The notes: generated by a model not told the origin, from the letters alone. DNA of 64,000 nt from Siphonodentalium dalli (GCA_032622095.1 CP136061.1:92357845-92421844), one strand, 5' to 3'; shown: positions 1 to 13,046, counted from the first letter of the stretch. A program made the numbers and translations.

Positions 1-354
1 TGTTGCATTGTTCCAGACACGACCCAATCTGCATTCCAGACATTCCAACGTCCCATCAGTCGTCTAGCGATTGCCTCCCGCGCGTGGTAAGTATTATATG
101 GTATTCATTCTGGGCCAATTGCACACAGTGACGTCGGTCTATTGTGTGATTACGTCGGGCATGAAATTCGATTGGGATGGATCCTGCGCTGCATAATGTC
201 TGTAAAAAATGCAACTATTCCCTTGTGAGATGCATATTATCAACGGAAATTGTAGATTGTTACCATACTGTATACAGTATAGTTCCAAAGCGAGATAGCA
301 ACGGTACATATTCAAGACGCATGTTTCGCTAGGGACAAACATCGGGGAAAGCTG
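1..354. other. No feature seen
   Basis: I see no gene, TIR or tandem repeat here. Open frames are short and resemble no family I know. Confidence 0.5.
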
Positions 355-667
355 TTTTTATATATATTACTTTATTTCCTCCGTAAACGAAGATATAGTG
401 TATAAAATCACATACACATTATTACATAATTAACATAATTATACATTAAACATTTTCATTGGCATAATGTGCATGAAAAAACAATATATCGAATTTGAGT
501 ATAATTCGCGACGAATACCAGCTATATACAATTGATTGTGGTTGCATAATACAAGTATGCGTCTACATGTTCATTATACATAGCAATTACACATATGATG
601 TACAGTCATAGAGATATGGATATACAGTCGTATGTCACGCGTACGTATATATCATTTTAATACAGAA

Positions 668-3600
668 CTATGGAGGTACAGGCATAAATGATGATATGCT
701 ATCAACATATGCTTTCCATAGAGAAGCTGATTTCCTAACGAAAAAGTCGATCAATTCATTATCTATTTCGCGTATACAATGGTCAAGTTCAGCTATTCCG
801 GATAATAGAACTCGCGTTTTGGATTCCGCATTCAAACTATCACATTGCATGTATACGTTTACATGAAATTCGTTTAATAGGTCAAATTCAAACATATTAC
901 GGTTATCACATATTGAGACACACTCGATTAATGCATGTCTGACCAGATTATTGTATTTCCTGTCACACAATAGGCACGATTGTTCGTCCGTTTCAAGAAT
1001 GGAAATAAGACGTGCTACAAGGAGAAAAGAATCTTTATGCTTGGGATATATGTAACAGTTTTCCCATAGCCTAGACATGCATAATTTAGGCTGAAGTGCC
1101 GAGTAACGGTTTAATCGAGTATCATCGCCTTTGCTACATTCCCATTCATCTCCATTTATATTTAACCGTGAGGTCTTCGTTATATTTTTCCATGATAATT
1201 TGTTGGGAAATGTCACATTTAATAAGTATTTCTCGAAATATTCGGTCATTCCATATTTGTCCAATGTACAAATAATATCAACCATGAAATTAGAATGTGA
1301 AGCTGTAGGAAACATTAGGTATTGGTATAACCGTGTAATAAATACATCTTTTGCGGTTTTGTTCGACGAAAGATTGCACATTGAACCAATGAATGACAGT
1401 TTACGTTTTTCTATTAATGATACCATTGACGACATACCGACTAATCCTTGAGCTATAACTGTTTTTGTGCGATTATGAAGACCCTGATACTATTTTAGAC
1501 AGAAACGGTGCGTTCTCTCGAGACGGTCGCATAGAGTGTTATCCACACACCACAACAGTTCAGATCCGTATAAACCTTTTGGAATGACCACCGAATAATA
1601 AATCAACGAACAACTTTTTGGTGTAATGCCACCGGGGTATATTCCTGCGTTGGTTAACATCATGAATGTACTTCGGGTTTTATCACATATCCGATCAATG
1701 AAGACAGAATTAAAATCGTATTTATCGAGTGGAATACCAAGGTGGGTAACTTCTGTACATTCTTGTAAAATAGTTGTCCCTAAGTTCCAGACGCGATGTT
1801 GACGAGAGAACTCTGACTTTTTTTCGTTAAATACTATTACCGAGCATTTATTGGAATTATACTGAAATCGCCACTTTTTGCTGTATTCAAAACACATATC
1901 AATAAGAGCTGATAATCCGACACTATTGAGTGATAATGAAACCATGTCATCAGCATGTGTTGGGCATGTGCAATTTACTCCGATCATTTGTAGGCCATAT
2001 GGGGAATTTGCGAGAGTACATATCAACTCGTCAACATAGACCATGTAGTAAAATAGGGAAAGAATACTTCCCTGACGAGCCCCTTGACGAACGTCAAACC
2101 ACCTAGATAAGGAATTGTTATAACGAATAGAACATGTAACATTTGTCAACAATTCCTTTATGAGACAAAACAAATTTCCTTTAAAACCGCGTTTATCTAA
2201 TTTATATAACAATCCGTTAATCCAGACGGTATCGAAAGCCTTGCATACATCTAAAAATAAGCTGTATACTTTTTGTTTACTAGCGGATACATAGTCAATA
2301 CATTCCTTCATTACGTAAGATGTCATGGTTGCGCTTACACCTTTTTGAAAGCCATGTTGAAGCGGGTGAACTTGTATTAAATTGGGTGCATAAGATTTCA
2401 ATCGAGTTTGTATAAGTTTTTCAAGTAACTTGTATAAAACAGGCATCAACGTTATAGCCCTATAGCTATCAAAATCTGTCCTGGGTTTTTTGCCACCTTT
2501 AAATAATGTAACAATTATACCGCGTTTCATTTGACTCGGGATCTTCTGTGTATTAATTATATTAGTTAAAAGTTTAGAAATCGCCCACGTCAATGTGTTA
2601 CTTCCGTATAATAAATGTTCATTGGATATCCCGTCCCATCCAGCCGCTTTCCCCATACTTAGACCCCGATATATTTGATTCAGTTCATCAGTTGATACAG
2701 GAAAAATGATGCGATTGTCAATATCACTCGCTTTGTTTACTGGCCATTGTACGTGCAATAAATGCATTAACACAGTGGAAGTGATTGCAATCAAAGTCTG
2801 ATTGGTATAGCGGTGAGTACAGATTTTCAAAATACGATGCCCAGCCTTCAACAACATCAAGATCATTCCGTAGAACTTTCCCTTCATAACAAAAGAATGC
2901 ATTTTTATCGATATGATTTCTCTGTCGCTTTGCATGTATCACGCGAAATAGATAATTCTGATCGATCTGAGCGCGTTCGTCAATTTCATTATTTAATTCG
3001 GATATATAATTTTCGGACGCTTTTCTGTACTCTCTACGGAAATCACGTTTTGCTAATTTATATTGAGTGTAACTATTACATTGCGTACTTGCTCGAGGTC
3101 GACCATCACGTATCCATTGTGTCCGGAAATCACGCATATACTTGTGCTTATCTTTCAAACAATCTCCCCAATATGGTTTCAGGCGTTTAGTATATGACTT
3201 TTTTGGTAAACATGATTCAGATACTGTTGATATTACACGTGCAACTGACTGGTAAACTTCAGATATGTCTGTATCATCAGTGTATATGATTTTGTGTGCT
3301 GTTAGTTCAACATCAAGACTTTGTTTGTAAAGTTCGAGAATTTCTGGTTCAGATTTAACTTTACGCCAATTTATGGTTTTGTCTGTTTCTCTTTCGGCCA
3401 TATACGAAGATTGACTGCGTAGCTGGAACTTCAAATGTAATGTAACAGGTCTATGATTAGATACGTTAATGGCGTCATCATCTAAAACGTGTACCTCATG
3501 AATAATTGGAATAAATGTGGATGGAATAAAAATGTGATCGACAATTGTTCCTTCGTGTAATTGGCAGTAATCACCGAAAGGAATGCATGTAGATAGAGGA

Positions 3601-4178
3601 TCATCTTCACATAATACATAATTCACAGATACCATCTCGATTCGCTTAACCATTTTCTTGAATATCATATTTCGTGCATCAGATTTGTCAAATTGCCCGT
3701 TTTTGTCTCCCATTACGATTACGTTACCATATGATTTGTAGGTGTCACATAGGTCACCAAGCTTTTTCGCATACTCTTCATAATAGTCTGTGGTATAGTT
3801 AGTAGAGGGTAGATATACTTGAAGGAGATATATAAAACTTTCACCCGTCATCCTAATTTGTATCCCTATAATACGATCATTATTAATTGCAAGCGGACAT
3901 ATACGATTTGAAAATTTCTTATGCCATAGCAAGACAACACCACCACTAGGTCTACCTCTCTTGTTGTGAATATTTTGGCGAGAATCGCATACGGCATGAT
4001 ACTCATAGTCCTTATTACGCGAATCGAGGAAATCAAGATCGCATTGATAAAGCCAATGCTCACTTAAGCCTACAATATCATAAACGCCATTCTTGAGCAA
4101 TGATGCCAAGCAATGACCCGAAGATGTGATACCTGTACAGTTCCAATTGAGTAGGTTTAATTCAGGAGATTCAATCAC
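668..4178 (-). pseudogene. LINE ORF2: endonuclease, reverse transcriptase, zinc knuckle (broken)
   Basis: The intact ancestor would nick target DNA and copy its own RNA. Endonuclease part (4178 down to about 3400): the motifs WNCTG and SEHW (Glu about residue 40) and GDKNGQFD are present, but the usual SDH motif reads SNH, so a catalytic Asp is Asn. The frame changes near 2725-2735, between SKQSE and SDIDNR, and the reverse transcriptase continues: GWDGIS, DSYRAITLMPVLYK, LQHGFQKG, LFLDVCKAFDTV, RQGARQGSILS. The catalytic YADD/FADD box reads HADD at 1946-1957 (CAT instead of TAT). An in-frame TAG at 1490-1492 interrupts the protein after HRFCLK; the same frame then runs 18 codons to the Met at 1435 and on to 668. 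A CX2CX9HX4C knuckle (CLLCDRKYNN then HALIEC) lies in this last part. Without the lesions the protein would be about 1,150 residues, normal for ORF2. Confidence 0.88.
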
Positions 4179-4355
4179 GCGTTTGCATTCAACTACTGTT
4201 AATGTGATACTATTAGTGGTTACATTTATACTAGTAATTAGATATATCTATGTCAACAGCAATGTCGTATAACGCATTGTTGAATAATGTATATGCAATG
4301 TAAATACAACATAAATAATTGAACACAATCATATATAAATGCATACATGCATTGA

Positions 4356-6194
4356 TTAGTCACGAGTTTTATGCACCCACACTCTGCAGATTGCGCCTTT
4401 TGGCCAGAAGTTAGAACCGAGAACGTTGTCCATATCATCGTCACAAATGTTGATACGAGCCGTGTTGCCTCTCAGCATCCGGATAACAGTGAAACATACA
4501 TTTTCATACAGTAAGTGTTTCTTGATGTCGTGAATTGTCACTCGGTTGGAGAAACCTGTGATGTTTTAATCGGGCCATCTTGCTTGTTAAAGTAATAGTC
4601 ATCAGGTTCATTGTCCGAATATCGCGGGCCTCTTGTATTGTATGAGACGTTATGTCTGCGATTATCTTCATATGATGGAACTCTGGATTCATAGGAAATA
4701 TCATTTGGGGCACTGGAATGCGAATCATCCACTGAAGCTTCATCACTGGCCTGAGAGCGCACACATGTGTCATCATAAGCAAGGAATGCATCATTCATTT
4801 TATTGAGTGTGTCTGATATATCACGTTGGGTTTTGGATACATTGTCCATTGAAACACTCACACATTCCACAAATACTTGTAGATTATTGGTCACGCTTGT
4901 GGTGAAGTTCCGGAATTCATCTTTCATTATATTCACGTTATGTTTAATTGTTTCATTCATTAGTTTATCGCAGGAGTGTGTTGGTTGAACATGCTTTTTA
5001 TTTACTAAATCCTTTAATGTTGATAGCTGTCCTTCAAAGCTTTTTTTGTTTACGACTAAACTCCTCCAACCCATTTAATATAGTACCCACATCCGATTTG
5101 ACGTCGACAATTTCACTTTTTAATCTTTTCACACCAGAGTATTTTTCATCTTGTATTCTTTCAACTGTTAGTTTCACACTTTCTAAGTCTTTATCCATTG
5201 TTTTTATTTTAGTGTTTACATTCACAACATCTTTTTTGAGTTGGTTCACATCTTTTACAATACATAGTTTTTCATCAATTTTATCTGATCGGGCTTCCAT
5301 TTGAGCTATTGTTGAATCCATCTTCGGAATGCGTTCGTAGAAGTCTTTATGGAATTTTTCATTTTCCGTTTTTATCAGAGATATATCTCGGAGGATTTTA
5401 ACAATCGAGCTGTTGACGTTCACATTGGAGATTGCCTGGTCGTCGTCGATTACAGGCATGCTTGACATTGAAGGACGGCTAACACTTTTATTTCTAACAC
5501 CTTTACTTACAACATTACTGATGCTATCACCATCCTTATCGACCATACATTTCATCAATTTGTATATATTCACTGCCATTCTCATATTACGACTGCTGTT
5601 ATCAATAATATGATCACCGGTTAAACTTCGAACAACACGTTGTTTGAACTTGTTTCATCGATGAGGACGATTCATATGGAAAGCTATTGTCAACTGTGGC
5701 ATGCATGAATACATTATCGCGGAGAGTATCTAAAAGTTTATCTTGGTTACCAACAAATTCTATTATTGTGGACGTAAACACATCTTGCGTTGTTGAGTTT
5801 ATGAACAGTAACACAGCTTGTAGATTATCGGTTATTTTAGTAGAGTCCTCTTGTTTACGTGTATATTGCTGTGATTCAATGCTATCGTACCACACCGATA
5901 AACACATCGCTAATGACCATTGTCGACTTGAATCACCCATTGTCATTTGTCGAATGTTCACTTTAAGATCAGCGTCTTTGCTTGCGAGTCTATTAACATT
6001 GCAGTGCTATGCGGCAATCAGCCATATCAGTAGACAGACAACGAGAAGTCACATATACGGTACACGTCAATCGAGATAACATGATTTATTGTGAGTCCTG
6101 AATTGAATTCATCCAGATTGAAGCAGAACTCGTATGCCGCGGGTGAAGGATTGGGCTGACTTGAAGAGATCAACGGAAGAGAGGCTTCGCTCAT
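4356..6194 (-). pseudogene. LINE ORF1, coiled-coil RNA-binding type (broken)
   Basis: ORF1 proteins of LINEs bind the element RNA in the cytoplasm. The pieces follow one another on the minus strand in changing frames: 6194-6027 (start MSEASLPLIS), 5961-5614, 5585-5034, 5074-4538 and 4541-4356. The third and fourth pieces are rich in Lys, Glu, Asp and Val with heptad-like spacing (for example MEARSDKIDEKL, VNTKIKTMDKDLESVK), consistent with a long coiled coil. The last piece ends in NVLGSNFWPKGAICRVWVHK, which looks like a compact C-terminal domain shared by ORF1s of this LINE type; that is from memory of the family, not a search. At least four frame changes separate the pieces. ORF2 follows after about 180 bp. 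The start is chosen as the first Met before the continuous similarity in composition; 6227 is an alternative. Confidence 0.65.
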
Positions 6195-6227
6195 CGCGCT
6201 ATAATTTTGGGCGTACTTGCAATTCAA

Positions 6228-6849
6228 AATGACATAATTAATATGGCTCGATAATAGACGATTTCAAATTTAACGTACCGAATAATATCGAATCCATAAT
6301 AAGAACACTTTATAAACAACTTGGCAAAAGTCCCCTAGAATCTGAATTGAACTCTTTGATATATCTTGATTTCTCGGAATGGTTCAATTTCTGAAGCGTT
6401 TCCATCAGGCCATATGCGAGCGAATACAGTAATGGGTAGAACAATTGTTGCTAAATTTTAATACATTGAAATAGATACAAATAATGCTTACTCATGAACC
6501 ACACAAGTGGAATGTCTATCCAAAATGGCCGCCAAAATGGACAAAGTCGAATGAAAATGACATGTTGTGCAAAATCGAACAGCTACTCAGCTAGTGCCAT
6601 ACGAGTGAGAATGACTGCAGATTATAAGAGAATTATTTGATCAGAGATGTGCGAGTTATCTTTAATATATATCGCAATAGAGGAACGAAATTTTTCTGAA
6701 CTATTTATTTTGAATCGTGTAAAATAAAATAACGATGGATTGATTCTGTGACCTTTTCTAGAGGCAAAATATATGTGCGCATAGCAGTCTCATACATATG
6801 ACCGGTCATCGTTTTTATTGATATATACACCATCAAACCTTTCAATATT
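6228..6849. other. No gene; two YY1-like sites
   Basis: No coding sequence is recognised. A short stretch at about 6518-6540 carries AAAATGGCCGCC followed by AAAATGG, resembling YY1 sites. Because it lies 320 bp upstream of the minus-strand LINE ORF1, it could be part of that LINE's 5' UTR promoter. That is inference only. Confidence 0.25.
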
Positions 6850-7500
6850 CACTGCTGTTATGGAAAGCCGAAGGGGACACGCCTGGTGTTAGTTGATAGT
6901 TGTCAGTTGCTAGTTGCAGACTGAACAATAACCAATGACATTCAACTTCGGAAAACACCTTTGGCACATGTATTCTTAGCATTAGTTTGTATTTCAAACA
7001 GTTGTTAGGCGTATGTCTATGTACTGGCTTTTGCATTGCTGATCAATGTGTTGGAATTTTAGTTGCAGTGAATAATATTAGGCATTCTGAACGGCATGTA
7101 GTGCGACTCCCCTGTTCAGACTAATTCCAAGGTGGCTTTGGTCAATCAAAATAATCAACGACGCATGCAGGTGGGTTGGGGCGTCTTGTGGTTTGATATC
7201 ATTCGCAAGTTGTGGACTGAGAACTGCGGGATATGCATACGATTTCACATTAGGCATGGGTGTTGAACCAGTTTCCAAACTCTAGCTGCTAGACGAGAAT
7301 ATCATTTTAGTTATTATCTTAATTTCAAAATGGCGTTCTTTTTGCTTAGATTGAATTGTCTTGCGCTGTTGTGTTTGATTGGTTAAAACTAACATTCAGT
7401 TTGTGACGCCGTATTCCATTGGCCGATATCACAACTAGCAACTAGCAATTGGTAACTAACAACAGGCATGTCCTCTGTGGCTTTCTATACTGCTTTAGAG
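6850..7500. mobile_element. Non-autonomous DNA transposon with ~65-bp TIRs
   Basis: The left end (6850-6917) and the reverse complement of the right end (7432-7500) share GGAAAGCC-like and TAGAAAGCC-like starts, then ACACGCCTG/ACATGCCTG, GTTAGTT and TTGCTAGTTG, over about 65 bp with scattered mismatches. CAATAT occurs just outside both ends (6843-6848 and 7502-7507) and may be the target duplication. The 650-bp interior has no transposase; its short frames are unrecognised. Superfamily is not assigned. Confidence 0.6.
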
Positions 7501-10500
7501 CAATATCAGATATATTTATAGAGTAATGGGTGAAATGTGTCCATTTTATTCTCCGTGTCTTAAAATAGTAGTCATAGTTGGCTCCGACCAAGGATTAAAA
7601 CACGAATATTTCGCTAATATCACAATAACGCACGGCGGCATATATGTACGCAATTTATCAAAACACAAAGGAGTGCCATCTACCATCTGTAAAAAAAATG
7701 TCTACATACTCTGCGACAGAGACTGTCTTTATACCCGGAAAAAATATTTTATTATATTGACGAAGGCCATTTATACACGACAGGTAGGAATTTTTTCTGC
7801 AATCGCATTAATCCTACCAGTCGTCATTTTTTGCAAAACAATATTCAGCCCTAGACGAGTTTTGCGATGACGAATACATGTAGTTGCACTTAGTCAAAAC
7901 TATCAATGAGCTTTCGTAACCTCTATATACCATGTGTATTCTTATTGAAGCTCTGAGTCAGATGATACAGTCATTCTTTAAAACAAACAATGCATGAATT
8001 ATATCAGCCCATTCATGTACATCAGAGCCCAGTTCCAGTGATAAATAATATTTCGTGGGCACAACGTTTTCAATTATGATGAATCGTATGAGAAGAAGTT
8101 GGTGGACGAACTGCTGGCATGGCGGGATAGGTCAATTACGTACCCCAAATATTACAATTACTTTAACAATTCGCGATTTCATATACATATACAATAACAA
8201 CTAGTTTCAAAACACAAATTAGTTAATTACTATTACATTGACGGCTAATTAATTACCTTGCAACTACTCCAATGTAACTTTTAATTATCTCGTATATTTC
8301 ATTGTGAACGTTTGTGTAAACAGAAATATGGATAGAGAGCACATGTCTGAACTTCGTATTTTATTATAATAAGATGTTACTACATGTACACGACATACAC
8401 GCACTACAACGATAATAAACCACTGCCAGATAACATGTGTGTGTGGCACGTCGATGCATTGTAAGCATTTGTGTTATCCATTCTAATGTACAGTACATAC
8501 CGTATTTTCACTTGTTCAGTATACATACAATGTACCGTTTCTTGGCATTCGTTGGTTGTTATGTGACTGACTGTTCTTGTGCGAATGTACGCGGATATAT
8601 GCCTATTGGATTACCTGTGACAAGTTGTGATGCATGCTATTTAGTGAGCATTGCATTCCGGCTGTTTGTCATCCTGTAATTTGCAACCCGTTTCCTTTGT
8701 CTATTGACTACTATAAATTTCCTGTATATGTAATGCCGTGTGGTTTGCCACCAAATGTCTTGCACAAAACTACTTTTAAGCGCTGGCATGTTGTTCATAC
8801 ATCTAATTTCGGACGCACCTGAAACAATTCACAAGGGATTTGACGTCAATCCCTAGAGACAAACGGGGCAATATTAACAACGTTGTCGAAAGAACTGACG
8901 CAGTTGCGGGTGATCATGTGCATACATTGTCATTGAAACATGTGTGACTATGACTATTAGAGCATTGTCAAATCACCGCCCAGTTATTACGAACTACGAT
9001 AGTACGGAGTCTGATAGATTATTGACCTATCGCCTTGAAAATTTCTACTAGGAAACTATATTATTCTGAATGAGTATCGTCTCTGACGGATGGTCGTGGA
9101 TCATATTCAATTTTCACAGTCACTCACAAGCTTGTATAATAATGATTTATTCACTACAACAGTCCTTAATACACGGACCGGTGCCACAGGTGAACAATTT
9201 TCGGCACAATGAAAACCTTGTCGCCAATTTATGTCCAGTTATTGTCCTCGAATGTTTCAAACCAACAATATGTTACTGATAGTGACAGTTTCATCATATA
9301 CACCTGAACTATGCACCGACTAGTATACATCAATACATGGAGAGTGTCCTTGTAAGTGACTGGACAATTTTGCACCTTGCAGGTTACACAAACAAGTTGC
9401 CAGTTAGTTTAATTGTTTTACATTTTCATCAAGTGGAGATAAAACTATGACATATTTGTTCCTTTCTGTCTTCAAATAAGAGGTAAGATTGTCATGTTCT
9501 GGATTTGTCGAAAATAGTATTACTCGTAATTGAAAAACTCTCTTGAAATAGATTATGTATGCAGTTTAATATATATGAAGTCAATTGATCACTCAATCGT
9601 GCATCAAATTACATATCTGTTTTCATGTACATCCTCGTATATATATCCCGGTGTGCACGTGTAACATATTAAATTGAAAGATTGTGTTTTTTATATATTG
9701 AGTGAAAATTTAACTATAATTTGATTCTGCGTGCCAAGTAACTACAATTACCAATCTGAATAATTGTCATATTTTAGTGAGCTTTTCAATGATGTGTAAC
9801 CTCAATTTGACCAATGTAAAATTGAATATGCACTGTGATTGTCCATCAATCAGGAATTCGAACGAGCTTTGTTTTCTAAAATGACAGAACCGTAGTTCGC
9901 AAGTCTAATACGGTCATACACCCATGTAAATAGAAATGTCTGCAAGGGAATGTGTTTGAGTGTTTACGCCATTCAAATTTAATGTTTGCGGTATAAATTC
10001 GATTAACGGAATATGACAATACTGTGTACTGTTTATGTCATGGTTTATTACTGGCAACTGGACTGCCGGTATTGTAACAGTTGTGGTAGGGGGTCCAATG
10101 TACTGTAATGTCTGTGGTAAAACCGTTATATCTACGGTACATGTATATGAACAAACGGTGTACTGTTTATTTCGCGATATACATGTATTACTGGCAACTG
10201 GGCTGTCGCTAGTTCACCGTAAAATGCATGGCCTATCTTCACAGTGTATTTCTATCTCGCCGCGGTGATTAAGGATGCATATCCGTAATATCTGCAATCG
10301 AATGTGAACATATTTTACTACTAATGCACAGAAATAGAATGTTTAAACAGGTCTGATCATATTTCATCCTTATCGGACGACTGCAAGCAGTGATGACCTT
10401 TTAGTAATGTTGTAAGGCGTTTTATCTGTTGGGATATATGGTCATGAATGTTCTTTACAATGCATGGTCGCAACTGCACCATGATTGTTTTGCCCTTGGT

Positions 10501-10558
10501 TGGCTTAACGATTCTGCTACCAAAACGTACAAGGTATTGGGGCACATATTATATCAAC
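7501..10558. other. AT-rich sequence without recognised features
   Basis: About 3 kb with no supported gene. A 115-codon open frame at 7526-7870 (+) has a hydrophobic stretch near its C-terminus but resembles nothing I know and could be chance. Near 10024-10080 and 10157-10215 there is an imperfect direct repeat (TACTGTTTAT ... TTACTGGCAACTGG) with a spacing of about 133 bp. Confidence 0.4.
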
Positions 10559-10972
10559 TTAACCCTTTACCCAACACAACGGCCCCGTGCCAATGCATTC
10601 TCTTACATATGCGAGTCGACCATAGGTCGCCTCGCATATATAAGAGAATGCATTGGCTTAACACATATTAAAAATGATAAAATTGTCAAAGAATGTAGAA
10701 GAATATTATAAAAATTGTTAAAAAATGTAAGAATTTTTTTTTAGGCCAATGCATTCTCTTATATACATGTATGCGAGGCGACCTATGGTCGACTCGCATA
10801 TATAAGAGAATGCATTGGTACAGGGCATAACTGTAACCAGCACAATGTGGTCAATGAACCGGTTCCAATGATATCCATATTTGTATGGTGTTATTGAGAC
10901 AGACCGAAGATATTTTAGGTTGTTGAAGCTTTATTTGGGCGTTTTTGGCCGTTTTGTTGGGTAAAGGGTTAA
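10559..10972. mobile_element. piggyBac-type MITE with paired inverted hairpins, copy 1
   Basis: The element starts TTAA-CCCTTTACCCAACA and ends TGTTGGGTAAAGGG-TTAA. The 22-bp TIRs differ at one base and extend into AACGGCC. TTAA target duplication and a CCC start are hallmarks of the piggyBac superfamily; no transposase is present. Inside are two hairpins, 10590-10656 and 10746-10818. Each has 26-nt arms starting CCAATGCATTCTC, one T:C mismatch, five more pairs (CGACC/GGTCG) and a 3-nt loop. The second hairpin is the first one inverted, except for six extra bases in one arm. The same element recurs at 15797 and 23878. Confidence 0.85.
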
Positions 10973-11119
10973 TGCAGCCCTTCTCCCAATAATACACATA
11001 CGTGTATCAAATACAATGCACATAGTTCAAAATGTTGGTGATGACTGGTGATTTTGATTGGTGATTGGTGATTAGTGCTTACCGGTCCGGTGACCCTTCC
11101 TAGATAGCACGCCATTCCG

Positions 11120-12051
11120 TAGTCCAAGTCTTCTCGTACTAAAACTAACTAAGATTTTGGGATGGAGATGCTAGTGTTTAGTCCGAGTTCCAGGCCCATG
11201 CATTTCTATGACACGAGTTACGCCCAGGATCTGTGGCGGGAATCTGTGGTGTATTTTACTCGATTTACCTAACAAAGCAATACATAATGCTATATACATC
11301 GGAAAGAGTGACATCTTATGGTCATAATGGTGTATAATAATCTAACTTTAATGTTAAATTACACATAGAATATTCCGGTTGATTGCCACAAACATCGTTG
11401 TTTTTTTCTGTTTGTTTACTTAACTGAAAGCCGAACTCAGGTTCCGAAGAACTTCGGCATTGTCCGGTGTTTGTTTTGGCCGAGACGAATTTCGATACAA
11501 ACAAAATGGCGGCCCCCATGATATTCTAATGGTCATTGTGTTTACACTGTTTTAAACTGTGAGATGGTTATAATTCCCGTAATTTATTTAATGTATTACA
11601 TTTATATCTTCAATATGTATTTAATCTATGTATTTATTTATTTATTGTCACGTATAATTACGATTACAATGGAGAATTCATCGTGCGTTGTTGATTGAAA
11701 ATCTACGGAATATTTTCACCGGAAAATGCCGAACGCAGTTCGCAAGGTCAACTGAGTTCGCATACTTTAAAAAATATGTAAACACTGCGGCAAAAGTTTC
11801 TTTTCACATTAAATTGCCGCTTTCAATTCACAACCGATGTGGGTTTCAGATCAAATAGCATGTATTCTGCGGAAACTATCCGTTTATTGTAGCAATTGTG
11901 ATATTTTATTTCATATAATTGTGGTTTTATTTGAGCGGGTCACTAACGCTTAAGTCGTGTCATCGAAATGCATGGGCCTGGAACTCGGACTAAACACTAG
12001 CATCTCCATCCCAAAATCTTAGCTAGTTTTAGTACGAGAAGACTTGGACTA
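11120..12051. mobile_element. 932-bp Mutator-like non-autonomous element, 9-bp TSD
   Basis: The terminal repeats run about 104 bp (11120-11223 and 11947-12051), beginning TAGTCCAAGTCTTCTCG, with only a few mismatches. The 9-mer GCCATTCCG stands directly outside both ends (11111-11119 and 12052-12060). Long TIRs with a 9-bp duplication are typical of Mutator-like elements (MULEs). The 700-bp interior has no transposase; it carries CAAAATGGCGGC (11501-11512), a YY1-like site. Caution: GCCATTCCGT also occurs alone at 12191, so the flanking 9-mer could in principle be a chance or local repeat. A TA duplication (Tc1/mariner type) is the alternative. Confidence 0.75.
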
Positions 12052-12060
12052 GCCATTCCG

Positions 12061-13046
12061 TTGTCGTGGTCTCATTGGGGATATGCGGGGATCTCTAAGT
12101 GTTTAGCACATGTCTTCCAATCCCCTTTTCTTTAATATGCCCTTTGTTTAAACGCATATATGTATGAGCAAGTACATAAGTTTAAACCACGCCATTCCGT
12201 GAATAGTTATGAATGACTACATTGTAAAATATCACCGTTGTTTTCAGGGTATGCTATTGTCAGTTAGTTACAGTATGCTACACTTATTACAATTTACGTA
12301 CGGTCGCATACTGTAACTACTTAGCGGTATTGTACCATGACAACAACAGCCAACAGTAATATTATATTGCCACGTGCACTGCATTGGCTCCATCACAATG
12401 CTTCTTGGGAATATTTCAAAGACACTATGTTTGCATCATACAATGTACTCTTATGAGATTCAAATCACTTCTGGGTTATACTTTGAAACGTCTTCTTTGC
12501 TTACATGCATGTGCTCATTCAAATAATTATATATACACGTGTATCAGGGGAGACAGTTACATGTGTGTACTGAAAGGGAAATCATAATGACATGAAACCA
12601 AAAAATGTACGCTTAATCTAAATTCCACGATGACTTGAGCGGATTCAACAACTAGCATGTGCATGATTTGGACTGGGCATTGGACTATTTGTGCTCAACA
12701 CATGCACGTGACAACAATGTGCATTGCTCGGTTTTAATAGCAATAAATGTATTGTTCTAACAGAATGTATTTCTTTGAAAACGTCATGCTTCGCGACGTA
12801 TAACAAGGCCCTGTTGCATGAACAATTCATAAGCCATGGAAATGTATGAAATAGGTGTCCATCAATGCACGGATGGATAATCTTAACACCGTGTATATGT
12901 GTAATGGTTAAACCCTCAGTCGGGGATGTGCACAAAGAGGAACAACCCGAAATGGTTATAAATGCGAGTGAACAACTCCGACCATTTACACACATCGGTT
13001 TTATCAACTATAACAGCATATACTGAAATGTGCAGAATTGAAATTT
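12061..13046. other. No gene; one 14-bp inverted repeat
   Basis: Nothing coding is recognised. TAGTTACAGTATGC at 12265-12278 is repeated inverted and perfect at 12306-12319, giving a small hairpin with a 27-nt loop. Confidence 0.45.

Larger units (their letters stand above)
355..6227 (-). mobile_element. Two-ORF LINE (non-LTR retrotransposon), degraded
   Basis: Seen: on the minus strand, in order, an ORF1-like region with coiled-coil composition, then an endonuclease, a reverse transcriptase and a C-terminal zinc knuckle. This is the normal order of a LINE that inserts by target-primed reverse transcription. An AATAAA-like signal lies on the minus strand near 371-377, and an AT-rich tail follows toward 355, so the 3' end is probably close to there. 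The 5' end is not defined; ORF1 can start at 6194, and a 5' UTR could extend to about 6550. No target-site duplication was found by eye. Several frameshifts, one TAG and two damaged catalytic motifs make this a dead copy. The endonuclease plus HX4C knuckle puts it among the APE-type LINEs; the exact clade is not resolved. Confidence 0.85.

Noticed and set aside
7526-7870. 115-codon open frame (+) with a hydrophobic segment
   Set aside because: No known motif, no supporting neighbour, and this length is expected by chance in AT-rich DNA of this size.
10357-10545. Retroviral-like pol C-terminus (FGSRIVKP) on the minus strand
   Set aside because: Only a few residues resemble the usual SGR.VKPP ending and nothing upstream supports it.
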